Shown: positions 36,901-46,141, numbered from the stretch's first letter. The stretch: 48,994 bases of DNA from Olavius sp. associated proteobacterium Delta 1 (GCA_902749685.1 CACVKW010000687.1:1-48994); one strand, 5' to 3'. Translations and numbers: made by a program. Notes: generated by a model from the sequence alone, not told the origin.

Positions 36901-37040
36901 TGTGTAAGGGATGCGGGCTGTGCGTGGCATCCTGCCGATCCGGCGCCCTTCATCTAAAAGGATTTGATACTTCCCAAATCATGGCCATGTTGACATCCTG
37001 TGTGTGGGAGGAGGCACCGTTTGAAACAACGTTTAGCTAA
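33987..37040 (+). CDS. hdrA: Tandem HdrA-like flavoprotein, probable selenoprotein (Sec60)
   Basis: Read through UGA at 34164-34166, the protein has 1017 residues, roughly one and a half HdrA units. The first FAD unit is [18 protein letters not shown] and [12 protein letters not shown]60-IISPKLVEV, where HdrA family members have Cys or Sec. Ferredoxin clusters [12 protein letters not shown] (~109) and CKACEKFCP follow. The HdrA N-terminal domain then appears ([10 protein letters not shown], ~458), a second FAD unit ([15 protein letters not shown], ~597), and terminal clusters [12 protein letters not shown] and [11 protein letters not shown]. HdrA flavins can bifurcate electrons; the role here is inferred. 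ATG 33987 with GGAG upstream is preferred over GTG 33981. Without recoding only 59 residues, or a product starting at 34215, would be made. Confidence 0.88.
34164..34199 (+). promoter_or_regulatory. UGA-Sec codon with bacterial SECIS-like hairpin (HdrA)
   Basis: UGA (34164-34166) is followed 15 bases later by CTGGTC (34182-34187), loop GAGGTC (34188-34193) and GGCCGG (34194-34199), six pairs including G-U. The loop holds AGGUC, as in the E. coli fdhF element, and starts 21 bases after UGA. Confidence 0.75.
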
Positions 37041-37116
37041 GGAATGAATAGTCACTAGTCATTTAAGATGTTCGACATTATTCATTAGCCATTTATCATT
37101 TCATATGGGAGAAATA

Positions 37117-38241
37117 ATGAAGACATTTCACAACCTGATTGAAGATGTGCAAAAACCGGGGCTTTGTCATCGTTGCGGGGGTTGCGTGACGTTTTGTACG
37201 GCCGTTAACTACGGCGCCCTGGAGCTGGATGCAGAAGGCAAACCCAGGTATGGCGATCAAGATAAGTGTATTGAATGCGGCCTGTGTTATTCCATTTGCC
37301 CGGAAATTGATGAGTTGGACGAGGAAACCAAAAAAAGGCTGGGCTGGAGCCCGCCCATCGGCCGAATTATCGAAACCGGAATCGTGCGTGCAACGGATCC
37401 GAATGTTCTTGAAAAAGCGACCGATGGTGGTGCGGTTACCGCACTGTTGCTGCATTTATTTAAAAGCGGACGAATTGACGGTGCGATTGTGACCAAACCA
37501 TCCGGCCCATTCCTGCGTCAACCGTTTTTAGCCGTGTCGCCGGAAGATATTCTTGAGGCGGCCGGCTTTTTTTTCGATACATCTCACGGCATGAAAAGTT
37601 TCAGCGATTATTATTTAACCCACTCCCAGATCAGAGAATTTGAGCCATTAATTCAAAAAGGGTTACAGCGCGTTGCGTTTGTCGGAACTCCCTGCCAAAT
37701 AAAATCGGTCCGTCGAATGCAGATCCTCAACATTATCCCTTCCGATACGATTAAATTCTGTCTGGGCCTGTTCTGCTCCGGCAATTTTGTATTCGGGAAA
37801 AAACAACAGCAAAAGATCGCCAAAATTGGCGGATTTCAATTTAACGATGTCAAAAAGCTAAATATTAAGGAAGATCTCATCATACATCTTAACAGCGGCG
37901 AAGTCAAAACGATGATGCTCGATGAGCTTGAGTTCATGAAACGCTTTGCCTGCTATTTTTGTCCGGATTATTCGGCCGAGTATGCCGATGTGTCATTTGG
38001 CGGCATCGGCGCCGAGAAAGGCTGGACAACCATCATTACACGCACTCCGGTCGGCCGGGCGATTGTTGCCGACGCCAGATCAAAAAAGGCCATTGAAGAC
38101 AATCGCAGGGGCGATTTTCAGAAACTTCATTCGCAAGCCCTCCAAAAGGTTAAGGGCTGGTCGGCCAAAAAAAAGAAGACCGCTCTTAAAAACAGAAAGC
38201 CCCTTGGAAATAAGTATCCAGGTCTGAAACAGGATGTTTGA
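37117..38241 (+). CDS. FrhB/FdhB-type coenzyme F420-reducing hydrogenase beta-like protein
   Basis: A 374-residue flavin Fe-S protein of the FrhB family. The N-terminal clusters are CHRCGGCVTFC and CIECGLCYSICP. The FrhB core includes ATDGGAVTALLLHL, FVGTPCQIKSVRRM, CLGLFCSGNF and FACYFCPDYS. Family members move electrons between F420 or other carriers and Fe-S partners. ATG 37117 with GGGAGA is chosen over ATG 37105, which lies just upstream of that site. Last gene of the Hdr set, 76 bp after hdrA. Confidence 0.9.
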   Translation: MKTFHNLIEDVQKPGLCHRCGGCVTFCTAVNYGALELDAEGKPRYGDQDKCIECGLCYSICPEIDELDEETKKRLGWSPPIGRIIETGIVRATDPNVLEKATDGGAVTALLLHLFKSGRIDGAIVTKPSGPFLRQPFLAVSPEDILEAAGFFFDTSHGMKSFSDYYLTHSQIREFEPLIQKGLQRVAFVGTPCQIKSVRRMQILNIIPSDTIKFCLGLFCSGNFVFGKKQQQKIAKIGGFQFNDVKKLNIKEDLIIHLNSGEVKTMMLDELEFMKRFACYFCPDYSAEYADVSFGGIGAEKGWTTIITRTPVGRAIVADARSKKAIEDNRRGDFQKLHSQALQKVKGWSAKKKKTALKNRKPLGNKYPGLKQDV

Positions 38242-38364
38242 ACCTGAATTGAGTGTTTTAAATTTCAAAAATTAGCTATTGATTTGGTGACCACTTTCAG
38301 ATTATCTAAGAGAACAAGATATTCGTCATGGCATTCATCATTCAGGTATTGAAAAGGCAAATTT

Positions 38365-39834
38365 ATGAAAGCTTTACTAATATACCCCTCCTTCCCTGAT
38401 ACGTTCTGGAGTTTTAGACACTCACTGAAATTCATTCGCAAAAAATCTGCTTTCCCACCGTTGGGATTGTTAACGGTGGGTTCCATGCTGCCGACCGAAT
38501 GGTCCAAACGCGTTATTGATTTGAACGTCGAAAAGCTCAGCGACGAGGATCTTGCCTGGGCGGATTACGCCTTTATCAGTGCCATGGTTGTCCAACGCAA
38601 ATCAGCCCGGCAAACCATCGCTCGCTGCAAAGAAGCCGGTCTCAAGGTTGTGGCCGGCGGTCCGCTTTTCACCAGTGAGTACGAGCGGTTCGACGAGGTT
38701 GATCACTTTGTGTTGAATGAAGCCGAGCTGACTCTGCCCGCATTTCTGGCTGATTATACACACGGCAACCTCCAACGCCTCTATACGACACCCGAGTATG
38801 CCGATATCCAGCAAACGCCCATTCCGATGTGGGAACTCATCAATTTGAAACGATACGCATCCATGAGCATCCAGTTTTCCCGCGGATGTCCGTTTAATTG
38901 TGATTTTTGCAATGTCACCGCGCTCTTCGGGCACCGGCCGCGCATTAAGACCGCGGCTCAGATCATCGCCGAGCTGGACAGTTTGTACAATCACGGATGG
39001 CGCGGGCAGGCTTTCTTTGTCGACGACAATTTCATCGGCAACAAAAAGTATCTCATGAAAGAGCTATTACCGGCGCTGATTGATTGGCAGAAAGATAAAA
39101 AGGGATTTTTGTTCAACACGGAAGCCTCCATCAATCTGGCTGACAACGAGGATCTGATGCACACGATGGTGGAGGCCGGATTCGATACCGTTTTTATCGG
39201 CATCGAAACACCCGATGAAGAAAGTCTGGCTGAATGCAACAAAAAACAAAATAAAAACCGCAACCTGATTGAGAGCGTCAAGAGTATTCAGCGCACGGGG
39301 CTGCAGGTACAGGGTGGATTTATTGTTGGTTTCGACTCCGACGGCCCTTCAATTTTTCAGAAACAAATTGACTTTATTCAAAATAGCGGCATCGTCACCG
39401 CCATGGTGGGGCTGCTTCAGGCGCCGCCGGGTACCAAACTTTATGAACGCTTAAAAAAAGAAGGCCGACTCAGCGGCCTGCTTTCCGGCGACAACGTCGA
39501 CGGCACCACCAACATCATTCCGAAAATGGACATGCGCCAATTGCTCAAAGGATATGAAAACATATTAAACAACATCTACCGACCCCGCCCCTATTACAAG
39601 CGGATCAAGACATTTTTAAGGGAATATAAAGCACCCAAGATTTCAATTAAATTGGACCTCCAGCGCTTTCTGGCCTTTTTTCGCACCTCTATCCGAATCG
39701 GTATCTTTGGCAAGGAACGGATCCAGTATTGGAACCTGGTTGTCTGGACCCTGTACCGCTGTCCAAAGCTGCTGCCGCTGGCAATCACCCTGGCCATCCA
39801 TGGTTATCATTTTCGCAAAGTTTGTAAGTTGTAA
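38365..39834 (+). CDS. B12-binding-domain radical SAM protein (DUF4070-like)
   Basis: A 489-residue protein. The N-terminal cobalamin-like domain (YPSFPDTFWSFRHSLKF; VVAGGPLFTSEYERF) precedes the radical SAM cluster RGCPFNCDFCNVTALFGHRP, the DDNFIGNKKYL strand and GIETPDEESL. The C-terminal ~100 basic residues match the DUF4070 layout seen in hopanoid methylases and relatives. The product is unknown. AAAGG ribosome site; single gene 123 bp after the FrhB-like gene. Confidence 0.88.
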   Translation: MKALLIYPSFPDTFWSFRHSLKFIRKKSAFPPLGLLTVGSMLPTEWSKRVIDLNVEKLSDEDLAWADYAFISAMVVQRKSARQTIARCKEAGLKVVAGGPLFTSEYERFDEVDHFVLNEAELTLPAFLADYTHGNLQRLYTTPEYADIQQTPIPMWELINLKRYASMSIQFSRGCPFNCDFCNVTALFGHRPRIKTAAQIIAELDSLYNHGWRGQAFFVDDNFIGNKKYLMKELLPALIDWQKDKKGFLFNTEASINLADNEDLMHTMVEAGFDTVFIGIETPDEESLAECNKKQNKNRNLIESVKSIQRTGLQVQGGFIVGFDSDGPSIFQKQIDFIQNSGIVTAMVGLLQAPPGTKLYERLKKEGRLSGLLSGDNVDGTTNIIPKMDMRQLLKGYENILNNIYRPRPYYKRIKTFLREYKAPKISIKLDLQRFLAFFRTSIRIGIFGKERIQYWNLVVWTLYRCPKLLPLAITLAIHGYHFRKVCKL

Positions 39835-39866
39835 AAAGAAAGGTTCGTTGGGTCACCGGTACTCTG

Positions 39867-41123
39867 TTATATTTCAGAATACAGATAATCCTCCATCGTT
39901 AGCAGGCGTGTCTGCACCAAATTATCAAACCGGGCTCGCTGATCGGAAGGCAGGGGGTTGCCCTTGGTGGATTTTATGTTGTTGGGGTTCACGGGTTTGC
40001 CGTTGATGCGGACTTCATAGTGCACATGCGGGCCGGTGGCTTGACCGGTCCGGCCCACTCTGGCAATAGTCTGTCCCTGTTTGACATAGTTGCCTTTTTT
40101 AACCAGCAGGCGGCTGCAGTGGCCGTAATAAGTCTTGTAACCGTTTGGATGGCGGATGACCACTAATTTACCATAGCCGCTACGCCATCCGGCAAACGCC
40201 ACGGTACCACCGGCGGTGGCAAAGATGGAAGTACCGTGAGCAGCGCTATAGTCAATACCGGTATGACGCTTGTATTTTTTTGAGATGGGGTGGAAGCGTC
40301 GTATTGAGTAGGATGAGGTGCGCATGCCGAATTTGACCGGTACGCGCAGGAACATCTTGCGCAAAGGGACGCCGTTTTCATCATAGTAACCCGTCTGACG
40401 GCCGTCGTCGAAATAGAACGCCGAAAATTTTTTGCTGCTGCCGATGTATTGGGCGGCGATGATTTTACCGTACTTTATAAATTGGCCGTTCAGGGAATAT
40501 TTTTCAAATAGGACCCGGATGCTATCCCCCTTGCGGGGATAAAGGTAGAAGTCGATATCCCATGAGAAGATATCGGCAAAGGCGGCTACCAGGTGGCCGC
40601 TTTCGCCCTGTCCGGTAACGGCCTGATAAAGGGAGCTTTCAATGGTAAAGCTTCTGGCAACGGTTTCCTTTTCCAGTGAAATTTCCCGGCGGTAGGTGTA
40701 GAAATCACCGTTATCAGTTCTGACAGCTACAAAGTGATTTGTCAGACCCGTTTTATAGGTCAGTTTCTGCAGCTTCTTTTGGGGTGTCAGGCAGATCTGG
40801 TATTCATCTTTGGGGCGGGCGTTGCGAAAATCGAAAATCCCCTCAAACGATCGTGTCAGGGACAGCACTTCGGAAGGGGCAATACCGCAGCCGACCAGCA
40901 CGTTGTATATCGGCTGCCGGCCGATCCGGCCGTCAATGATCGTCAGCGGCAAATTGGCGGCTGGTGTCGCCGGATTTTCGACCTGGGAGTTGGCCGGCGA
41001 ACCCGCGTCACATTGGGCCGGCAATCGGACGGCAAAGACGGAATCAAACATCGCTAAACAGAGGATCATCACGGGGATCAGGACCATCGCCATTGTAGCG
41101 GAGCGTTTTCTAAATTGAGCCAT
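39867..41123 (-). CDS. Secreted M23 metallopeptidase
   Basis: A 418-residue peptidoglycan endopeptidase-like protein. Signal peptide: MVLIPVMILCLAMFDSVFA. Domains in order: an N-terminal region with LVGCGIAPSEVLSL (LysM/OapA-like), a middle domain, then M23 (LytM) with zinc ligands in HTGIDYSAAHGT and HVHYEVR and the strand VVIRHPNGYKTYYGH. Likely cleaves cross-links during cell growth or division. The TTG at 41210 would add a hydrophilic extension, so ATG 41123 is taken. The ribosome site is poor. Confidence 0.9.
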   Translation of the reverse strand: MAQFRKRSATMAMVLIPVMILCLAMFDSVFAVRLPAQCDAGSPANSQVENPATPAANLPLTIIDGRIGRQPIYNVLVGCGIAPSEVLSLTRSFEGIFDFRNARPKDEYQICLTPQKKLQKLTYKTGLTNHFVAVRTDNGDFYTYRREISLEKETVARSFTIESSLYQAVTGQGESGHLVAAFADIFSWDIDFYLYPRKGDSIRVLFEKYSLNGQFIKYGKIIAAQYIGSSKKFSAFYFDDGRQTGYYDENGVPLRKMFLRVPVKFGMRTSSYSIRRFHPISKKYKRHTGIDYSAAHGTSIFATAGGTVAFAGWRSGYGKLVVIRHPNGYKTYYGHCSRLLVKKGNYVKQGQTIARVGRTGQATGPHVHYEVRINGKPVNPNNIKSTKGNPLPSDQRARFDNLVQTRLLTMEDYLYSEI

Positions 41124-41269
41124 CGGTTTCAACTGATTCGGTTTTCGAGTATCGGAGTTCAGGTTCAGGTTATCGAATTGACAATTTTCGCGTTTATATC
41201 GGAACGCCAACGGATTGTCAACAAGCGCCTGTTGCCATATATCGGCAAATTTCCGGATTTCTTGAGTTT

Positions 41270-41698
41270 CTAATCACTCTGCTGCCAGAAAACATAACTG
41301 CTGCCAAGCAAAGCAATGGCAATGGTAAGATCCAACGTAGCAATGCCAAGTAAGAAAGGATAATTTCCGTGGGCAAAATATGATAAAGCTGCACCGATCA
41401 GAATCATTAACAATAACAGCAGGAAAAAAACCGGCCTGAATAGTTGCCAGAGTTTCGGTTGATCCAGAGCGGCAATTCGAACCAAATTTTTACGGCAACT
41501 TTTGCTGAAAAGAAACTTGGCTTTGATGCCGCCGAGCAGTAAGGCAACAATTGCTGCAGACCATGGCCAGTGCTTATCCGGTTGAATAAATTTTGCCTCC
41601 AACAGAAAACCGCAGCCCTTAATCAAAAGGACAGTGCCGCCGACATACCAGACAAGCGCCGCCAAAATATGCAAGGCACGATGAGAGACGGTTAGCAA
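41270..41698 (-). CDS. Small integral membrane protein, unknown
   Basis: I do not recognise this protein. About 142 residues with four membrane helices: ALHILAALVWYVGGTVLL, AAIVALLLGGIKAKFLF, PVFFLLLLLMILIGAAL and LLGIATLDLTIAIALLG. A longer frame begins within the palindrome element and encodes its translated repeats, so it is not accepted. AGGAGG lies 7-13 bases before a CTG (41704) and a TTG (41698); TTG is taken. Last gene of the minus-strand set and separated from it by the palindrome, so membership in that operon is uncertain. Confidence 0.6.
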   Translation of the reverse strand: MLTVSHRALHILAALVWYVGGTVLLIKGCGFLLEAKFIQPDKHWPWSAAIVALLLGGIKAKFLFSKSCRKNLVRIAALDQPKLWQLFRPVFFLLLLLMILIGAALSYFAHGNYPFLLGIATLDLTIAIALLGSSYVFWQQSD

Positions 41699-41720
41699 GG
41701 GCAGTAAAATTCCTCCTGGA

Positions 41721-41869
41721 GGAATTGAGGGATTGAAATAAGAATTTAGGCATTGCGAATTTAGGAATTTAGGAATTGAAGGTATCCTGTCTATATAATC
41801 CCTCAATTTTCTAATCCCTTAACTCCCCAATCCCTCAATTCCTAAATCCCTGAATTCCTGAATCATCCC
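41721..41869. repeat. Palindromic intergenic element, type b
   Basis: Left arm TTTAGGAATTTAGGAATTGA; core GGTATCCTGTC (41781-41791); right arm TCCCTCAATTTTCTAATCCC and CAATCCCTCAATTCCTAAAT. The arms are 8-9 bp tandem units; the core matches type-a elements. Confidence 0.65.
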
Positions 41870-41873
41870 TATT

Positions 41874-43715
41874 TCAATACGTAACGATATCTTCTTTAAT
41901 GATCGCGAAATTGATTTCGTCCGGATGGTTATTATAAAGTGTGATGTGCTTTTTGATGATGCCCAGTTGGTTTTCTAGTTTCAATTTGTATTTCTCTGCC
42001 AGGTGAGGGCTCTGAAATAGAATATTAAATTGGCGCTCAATGGCGTCGGTAGGAAACTCGTGGCTCTTGGCAATGCTATCCAAATAGGCGTGCACAAAAT
42101 AATCAACAACTGCATCGCAGGTGCGAATTTGTTCCCTTAAATTCGCTAAATTCGCATTTAGCGACTCCATTTCCGATTCAGGCAACGCCTGTGTTTCCAG
42201 TCTCTTGAGATCCTCAAGTTCATTTTTCAGCTGTTTGCATTGAAAGGCAAAATTGTGGATCGATTCGGCCGCAAAAAGGGCTTTCCAAATAACGGCCTCG
42301 AAAGCCCCCGTTTTCTGATCAGCAATTTGTGCACTTAATTTACTGATAAAACCTTTGATTAGAAAAAGGTTTTTCTGCGCCACTTTATCTTTGGTATGGG
42401 CGATCAGGCGCTCGATTTCGCCAACCATATCACGGCCGGGATCCAGTTCTGTCGCGGCATCGGGCCGTCGTTCCGTTCGCGAGACATCACGCCATTGCTG
42501 TTGCAGGGTATTATTCCGGTTATGCGGATTGACGATACCCGACAGCACGACCCGAAATCCTAAATCGGTGCTGCGAAAAGCACCGTCTTTGAGAAAATAC
42601 GGCATCTCTTCACGCCGCCCCGGCAAAATCTCCGATATACGTTTGCGATAACTGCCCCCTTTAACAAGGAACCCGCCGGCTGCTCCGTGCAGGCGCGAGT
42701 CAATCGAGAATCTAAAGGGGTCTAGCAACATTTCGGCTGCGTTTCCGGCAGTATCAAAGAGGCCCAGCGGATTGCCACACCTGGAACCGATCCAGGCCAA
42801 TTTTTCAGTGGGTTTGGCTGCATCCGCCCCGGTGTACACAGCATAGTCGGAGTAAGTGCGGTTTTTCAAAGGAAAGAAATCTTCCCGATTGAGTTCAGAT
42901 TCGGTTATCAGATGTCCGCCCCGCGCAGCATACTCCCATTCTGCTTCGGTCGGCAGCCGAATATAGCCGGTGCGTCCGACGTCAAATTCAGGCAGCGAAT
43001 CGGGCCTGTTTTTGAGTAACCATTCCGTGTAGCGTCTGGTAAACTCAACGGCCTCAAACCAGGAAATATTCGTTATCGGTCGGGGGTCGTCGGAGGTGAA
43101 ACGAACATCCCATCCCGGGCAAACGCCATCCATGATGGCCTTCCACTGAAAGGTCGCAATCTCATATTTGCCGATGAAGTAATAAAAGCTTTTTGACGGC
43201 TTATCATCCGGTCGCGAACAACGGCCGTTTCCCTTGCGATTGAGATCGCGCAACTTGGCCTGCCAGGAATCAGGCAAATCCTCGAGCGTAAATGCTCCGG
43301 CCAGGTTCGCTATACGCTTGCCTTCCATGAAACTCTGGTCCGGTCGTCCGCAGTTTTCACAGCCAAGGTGGAGCTGCCGGTCCCCCAGGTAGTATTGAGC
43401 AGAAATACACACCGGCCGCAAGATCAATTTGCCGCCGCATGGCATCGGCAGTTCAAAGTCGCCCTCAAACGGTGTGGGGTTTACCATGTCTCTAATAATG
43501 GGAGTTTGGGACAAGCGCTTGGTGTTAGGTGATGGACACTCCTGGGCCGATGCTGTCCAGGCGGACAAGGCCAGGGTTAAGCCAATAATCAGGGGTGCGG
43601 CCGGGATGAAGAAATACTTGACCAGGATCGTCATCGGGTCGTGCTGCACTGTTTTGGGCACAATGCCAGCGGGTGCATTATTTGCCGGAAATATAAATTT
43701 AACCGTACTAGACAT
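41874..43715 (-). CDS. Exported FGE/SUMF1-domain protein, TagR-like
   Basis: About 613 residues. A membrane or signal segment (FFIPAAPLIIGLTLALSAWTASA) is followed by an FGE-fold domain with YYFIGKYEIATFQWK, ISWFEAVEFTRRYTE, YIRLPTEAEWEYAARGG, DTAGNAAEM and STDLGFRVVLS. A C-terminal ~200-residue helical, partly coiled-coil region follows. The catalytic cysteines of true FGE are not evident, and the protein sits beside an FtsX-like permease and an ABC ATPase like TagR in type VI threonine-phosphorylation loci. The ATG at 43715 overlaps the permease stop by 8 bp; ATG 43634 directly before the signal is the alternative. Confidence 0.85.
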   Translation of the reverse strand: MSSTVKFIFPANNAPAGIVPKTVQHDPMTILVKYFFIPAAPLIIGLTLALSAWTASAQECPSPNTKRLSQTPIIRDMVNPTPFEGDFELPMPCGGKLILRPVCISAQYYLGDRQLHLGCENCGRPDQSFMEGKRIANLAGAFTLEDLPDSWQAKLRDLNRKGNGRCSRPDDKPSKSFYYFIGKYEIATFQWKAIMDGVCPGWDVRFTSDDPRPITNISWFEAVEFTRRYTEWLLKNRPDSLPEFDVGRTGYIRLPTEAEWEYAARGGHLITESELNREDFFPLKNRTYSDYAVYTGADAAKPTEKLAWIGSRCGNPLGLFDTAGNAAEMLLDPFRFSIDSRLHGAAGGFLVKGGSYRKRISEILPGRREEMPYFLKDGAFRSTDLGFRVVLSGIVNPHNRNNTLQQQWRDVSRTERRPDAATELDPGRDMVGEIERLIAHTKDKVAQKNLFLIKGFISKLSAQIADQKTGAFEAVIWKALFAAESIHNFAFQCKQLKNELEDLKRLETQALPESEMESLNANLANLREQIRTCDAVVDYFVHAYLDSIAKSHEFPTDAIERQFNILFQSPHLAEKYKLKLENQLGIIKKHITLYNNHPDEINFAIIKEDIVTY

Positions 43716-44925
43716 CACGGATGACCTTTGATGGTTCAATTTTCGCCACCCGAAACGCGGCATAGCCCGAGGCGAGTATTGACAGCAATACCGTCAGTAT
43801 CAGAGCCATCATCAAGTGCGGCAACGACAACCGGCAGACGTATTCACCCTCTGCCAGGTACTGGGCAAACAGGCTGTTAATGGTTATCTGGGAGGCAAAA
43901 TACAGGCACGCCGCCAGTGTGGTGCCCAGAACCGCCGTGGTAATTGACTGAACAACCGGATACCACATCATGCTGCGTGTCGAAAAACCAATCAAACGCG
44001 TTATTCCCAGGTGGCGGCTTTTGCGATTGACATTGGCCAGTATGTTGCTTGCCATAGAGGCAAAATAGCCGCAAATTGCAACAAAGGAGATCAAGCGGAA
44101 GATAAGGCTAAAGGAGCGATCCAGACTCTGGATGACTTCGATCTCTGCGACACGGGTGTATATCTCCAATTCCTGAGCGGTCAACCAGTCACGCAATGCC
44201 GCGACATCATAAATCGATTGCGCGTAAAGTCGAAAACTCGGATATTCTTTGGGCCGGGATGGGCGTGATTTGCCCGGCCAGCCGAAAATCCGCGAACTGA
44301 AGCCGTCGCGATAGTCTTCGGTAGCCTCCAACAACGTCAGCCGCACAAAAGCAGCGTCTCTGGGATAAGCCTCAATCGGCAAAATGGAAATAACCTTCAA
44401 CTCAATCGCAACCTGTTCTTTGCGACCCTGCACGGAACGGCCGACCCGTCCCTCGATTTTCTGTCCGGCAGAGACCTTCAACTTGCGGGCGACCGAGGCC
44501 GAGAGCACAATGGCATTATTCTCCGCCGGCAGCTGGCCCCATTTTTCAATTAGCGGGTCACCCGTACCCGTGGGGATAAGATCCACCGCCAGTGTTCGCG
44601 GCTTGCCCTTAATACTATGATAGAGAATCATGTTGGCTGCAATCGAGCGGGTCTGCGGAATAATAAACGCGACTCCCGGGCGATTGCCTGCCGCAGTAAA
44701 CCAATCCTGATCATAACGGCCACTGCCCACCGGAGAAATCTCGAGGTTTCTCGGATCCTGGACCAGGCGATCCACCATGGTATTGATAATCCCGCTTTTG
44801 ACGCCGAACAATACCAGCAGCGGCGCCAATACCGCAGCCAGTCCCAATATCGTACATGCCGACAGCAGCCGCTCATGGGAGTAATCACGCAAAGACAACC
44901 GAACGATGGTTTTTAGACCGTGCAT
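43708..44925 (-). CDS. FtsX-like ABC transporter permease, TagS-like
   Basis: A 405-residue permease of the MacB/LolC/FtsX class. One N-terminal membrane helix (LLSACTILGLAAVLAPLLVL) is followed by a ~230-residue periplasmic domain and three C-terminal helices (SLIFRLISFVAICGYFASMA; VVQSITTAVLGTTLAACLYF; LMMALILTVLLSILASGYAAF). Upstream is the matching ATPase, downstream the FGE-like protein, an order like tagT-tagS-tagR. Such complexes transmit mechanical or sensing signals across the membrane rather than import solutes. Confidence 0.9.
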   Translation of the reverse strand: MHGLKTIVRLSLRDYSHERLLSACTILGLAAVLAPLLVLFGVKSGIINTMVDRLVQDPRNLEISPVGSGRYDQDWFTAAGNRPGVAFIIPQTRSIAANMILYHSIKGKPRTLAVDLIPTGTGDPLIEKWGQLPAENNAIVLSASVARKLKVSAGQKIEGRVGRSVQGRKEQVAIELKVISILPIEAYPRDAAFVRLTLLEATEDYRDGFSSRIFGWPGKSRPSRPKEYPSFRLYAQSIYDVAALRDWLTAQELEIYTRVAEIEVIQSLDRSFSLIFRLISFVAICGYFASMASNILANVNRKSRHLGITRLIGFSTRSMMWYPVVQSITTAVLGTTLAACLYFASQITINSLFAQYLAEGEYVCRLSLPHLMMALILTVLLSILASGYAAFRVAKIEPSKVIRDV

Positions 44926-44945
44926 AGTGTTCCTATTGAAAATGG

Positions 44946-45037
44946 TAAATTGAAGATTGAAGATTTGTGGAATACTGTCTTAATTTAAGAACCGATAAGA
45001 TACCTTGAATGTTCAATCTTCAGTCTTCAATTATTTC
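44946..45037. repeat. Palindromic intergenic element, type a
   Basis: Left arm AAATTGAAGATTGAAGATTT, core GGAATACTGTC (44969-44979), right arm GTTCAATCTTCAGTCTTCAA preceded by GATACCTTGAAT. Lies between the ABC ATPase and permease genes, inside the presumed operon. Confidence 0.65.
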
Positions 45038-45042
45038 CTACC

Positions 45043-45852
45043 CTACCCCGAAACCGTGGCCCTCACCGATCCTTTGGTCTTGTCCTTTTTCAACTGGAAT
45101 TTAACGCGCCTGAATCCAAGTTCTTCCACGCGATCCCACTCGTGGGTTGCCACCACAAGGGTGACGCCTTTTTCCTCAGTCAGGCGAGTAAAAAGCCCCA
45201 TGATTTCCTCGGCGTTGATTGGATCGAGCGAAGCGGTGGGTTCATCGGCAATGACGACAGACGGCTCGTGAGCCATCGCCCTGGCGATTGAAACTCTCTG
45301 CCGTTCTCCGACCGAGAGCTGGGCGGGAAATTTCTTCAGATGGCGATCAATACCCAGCTTTTCGGCAACCGCTTTGACTGCGTCCTGCTCCTCGAGGCCG
45401 AGTCCATAGCGGCTTAACGCTATATTGTCATAAACGGAAAGAAACGGCAGCAAGCCACCGGTCTGAAGGACATAACCGATGTAGCGCAGGCGGGCGTGGG
45501 CCAGTCCGTCTAAATTTTTTCGTTTCCAGGTATCCGCCACGTCCAAACATTTATCCTTGGCAGTAAAAAATGCAAATTCAGCGGCGCTATCCGGCTGCAG
45601 AATCATGGCCAGCAAGTCCAGCAGGGTGCTCTTACCGCACCCGCTGAATCCCACCAGGGCCACCTGTTCTCCCTGGCGAATTATCAATTCCGGCACGGTT
45701 AACTCAAAGCCGTGTTCGCCAGACCATTTTTTGGTCACACTGTTGAGCTGGAAAACGACGCGCGCTTTCTTGCCATCCTCACCTTGGGCGCTGGAGGGTA
45801 TTTTATTTTCGCTTATATCCGTTTTTTTGTTTTTGCGGCCTGGCAACAACAC
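45043..45852 (-). CDS. ABC transporter ATPase, TagT/LolD-like
   Basis: A 269-residue ABC ATPase. Walker A GFSGCGKST, Q-loop VLQTGGLLPFLSVYDN, signature LSVGERQRVSIARA, Walker B VVIADEPTASLD and H-loop VVATHEWDR. The LolD/MacB layout pairs with FtsX-type permeases such as its downstream neighbour. The N-terminal ~30 residues are charged and unusual. The start is GTG after a GAGGGG run. Confidence 0.92.
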   Translation of the reverse strand: MLLPGRKNKKTDISENKIPSSAQGEDGKKARVVFQLNSVTKKWSGEHGFELTVPELIIRQGEQVALVGFSGCGKSTLLDLLAMILQPDSAAEFAFFTAKDKCLDVADTWKRKNLDGLAHARLRYIGYVLQTGGLLPFLSVYDNIALSRYGLGLEEQDAVKAVAEKLGIDRHLKKFPAQLSVGERQRVSIARAMAHEPSVVIADEPTASLDPINAEEIMGLFTRLTEEKGVTLVVATHEWDRVEELGFRRVKFQLKKDKTKGSVRATVSG

Positions 45853-45930
45853 CCCCCTCTTGAAGCTAATTTGTCTGTCTTGTGTTTAATGAGTCGTGCG
45901 GGTTAACTAACAGTTGAGTCCATGATTGAG

Positions 45931-46063
45931 AAAATTCCAAGCACCAAATATCAAATAACAAACAATAATCGAATTCCAATCTCCAATGATCCAAACTCGT
46001 TTGGAATTTGATTCATTGAGTATTGGGATTTATTTGGAATTTGAATTTTGTTATTTGGAATTT
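45931..46063. repeat. Palindromic intergenic element, type c
   Basis: Left arm GAAAATTCCAAGCACCAAAT and ATCAAATAACAAACAATAAT; right arm ATTTGGAATTTGAATTTTGT and TATTTGGAATTT. The left end is the inverse of the sequence near 22532-22550 (19 bases identical). It fills most of the gap between the VWA and ATPase genes. Confidence 0.6.
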
Positions 46064-46141
46064 AATCGACATCAGTCCGTAATTAAGGAGAACTATAAAA
46101 TCGCTCCGATCGATAAAAATTATAACTAGCGTATGGCCAAA

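Noticed and set aside
41699..41806. N-terminal extension of the small membrane protein
   Set aside because: It is the translated palindrome element (repeated IPSIPKF-like text), and the ribosome site lies after it.
42650..42750. Second FGE protein as another retroelement target
   Set aside because: Its C-terminal segment lacks the Asn-position pattern and NNC codon bias seen in the first FGE domain.
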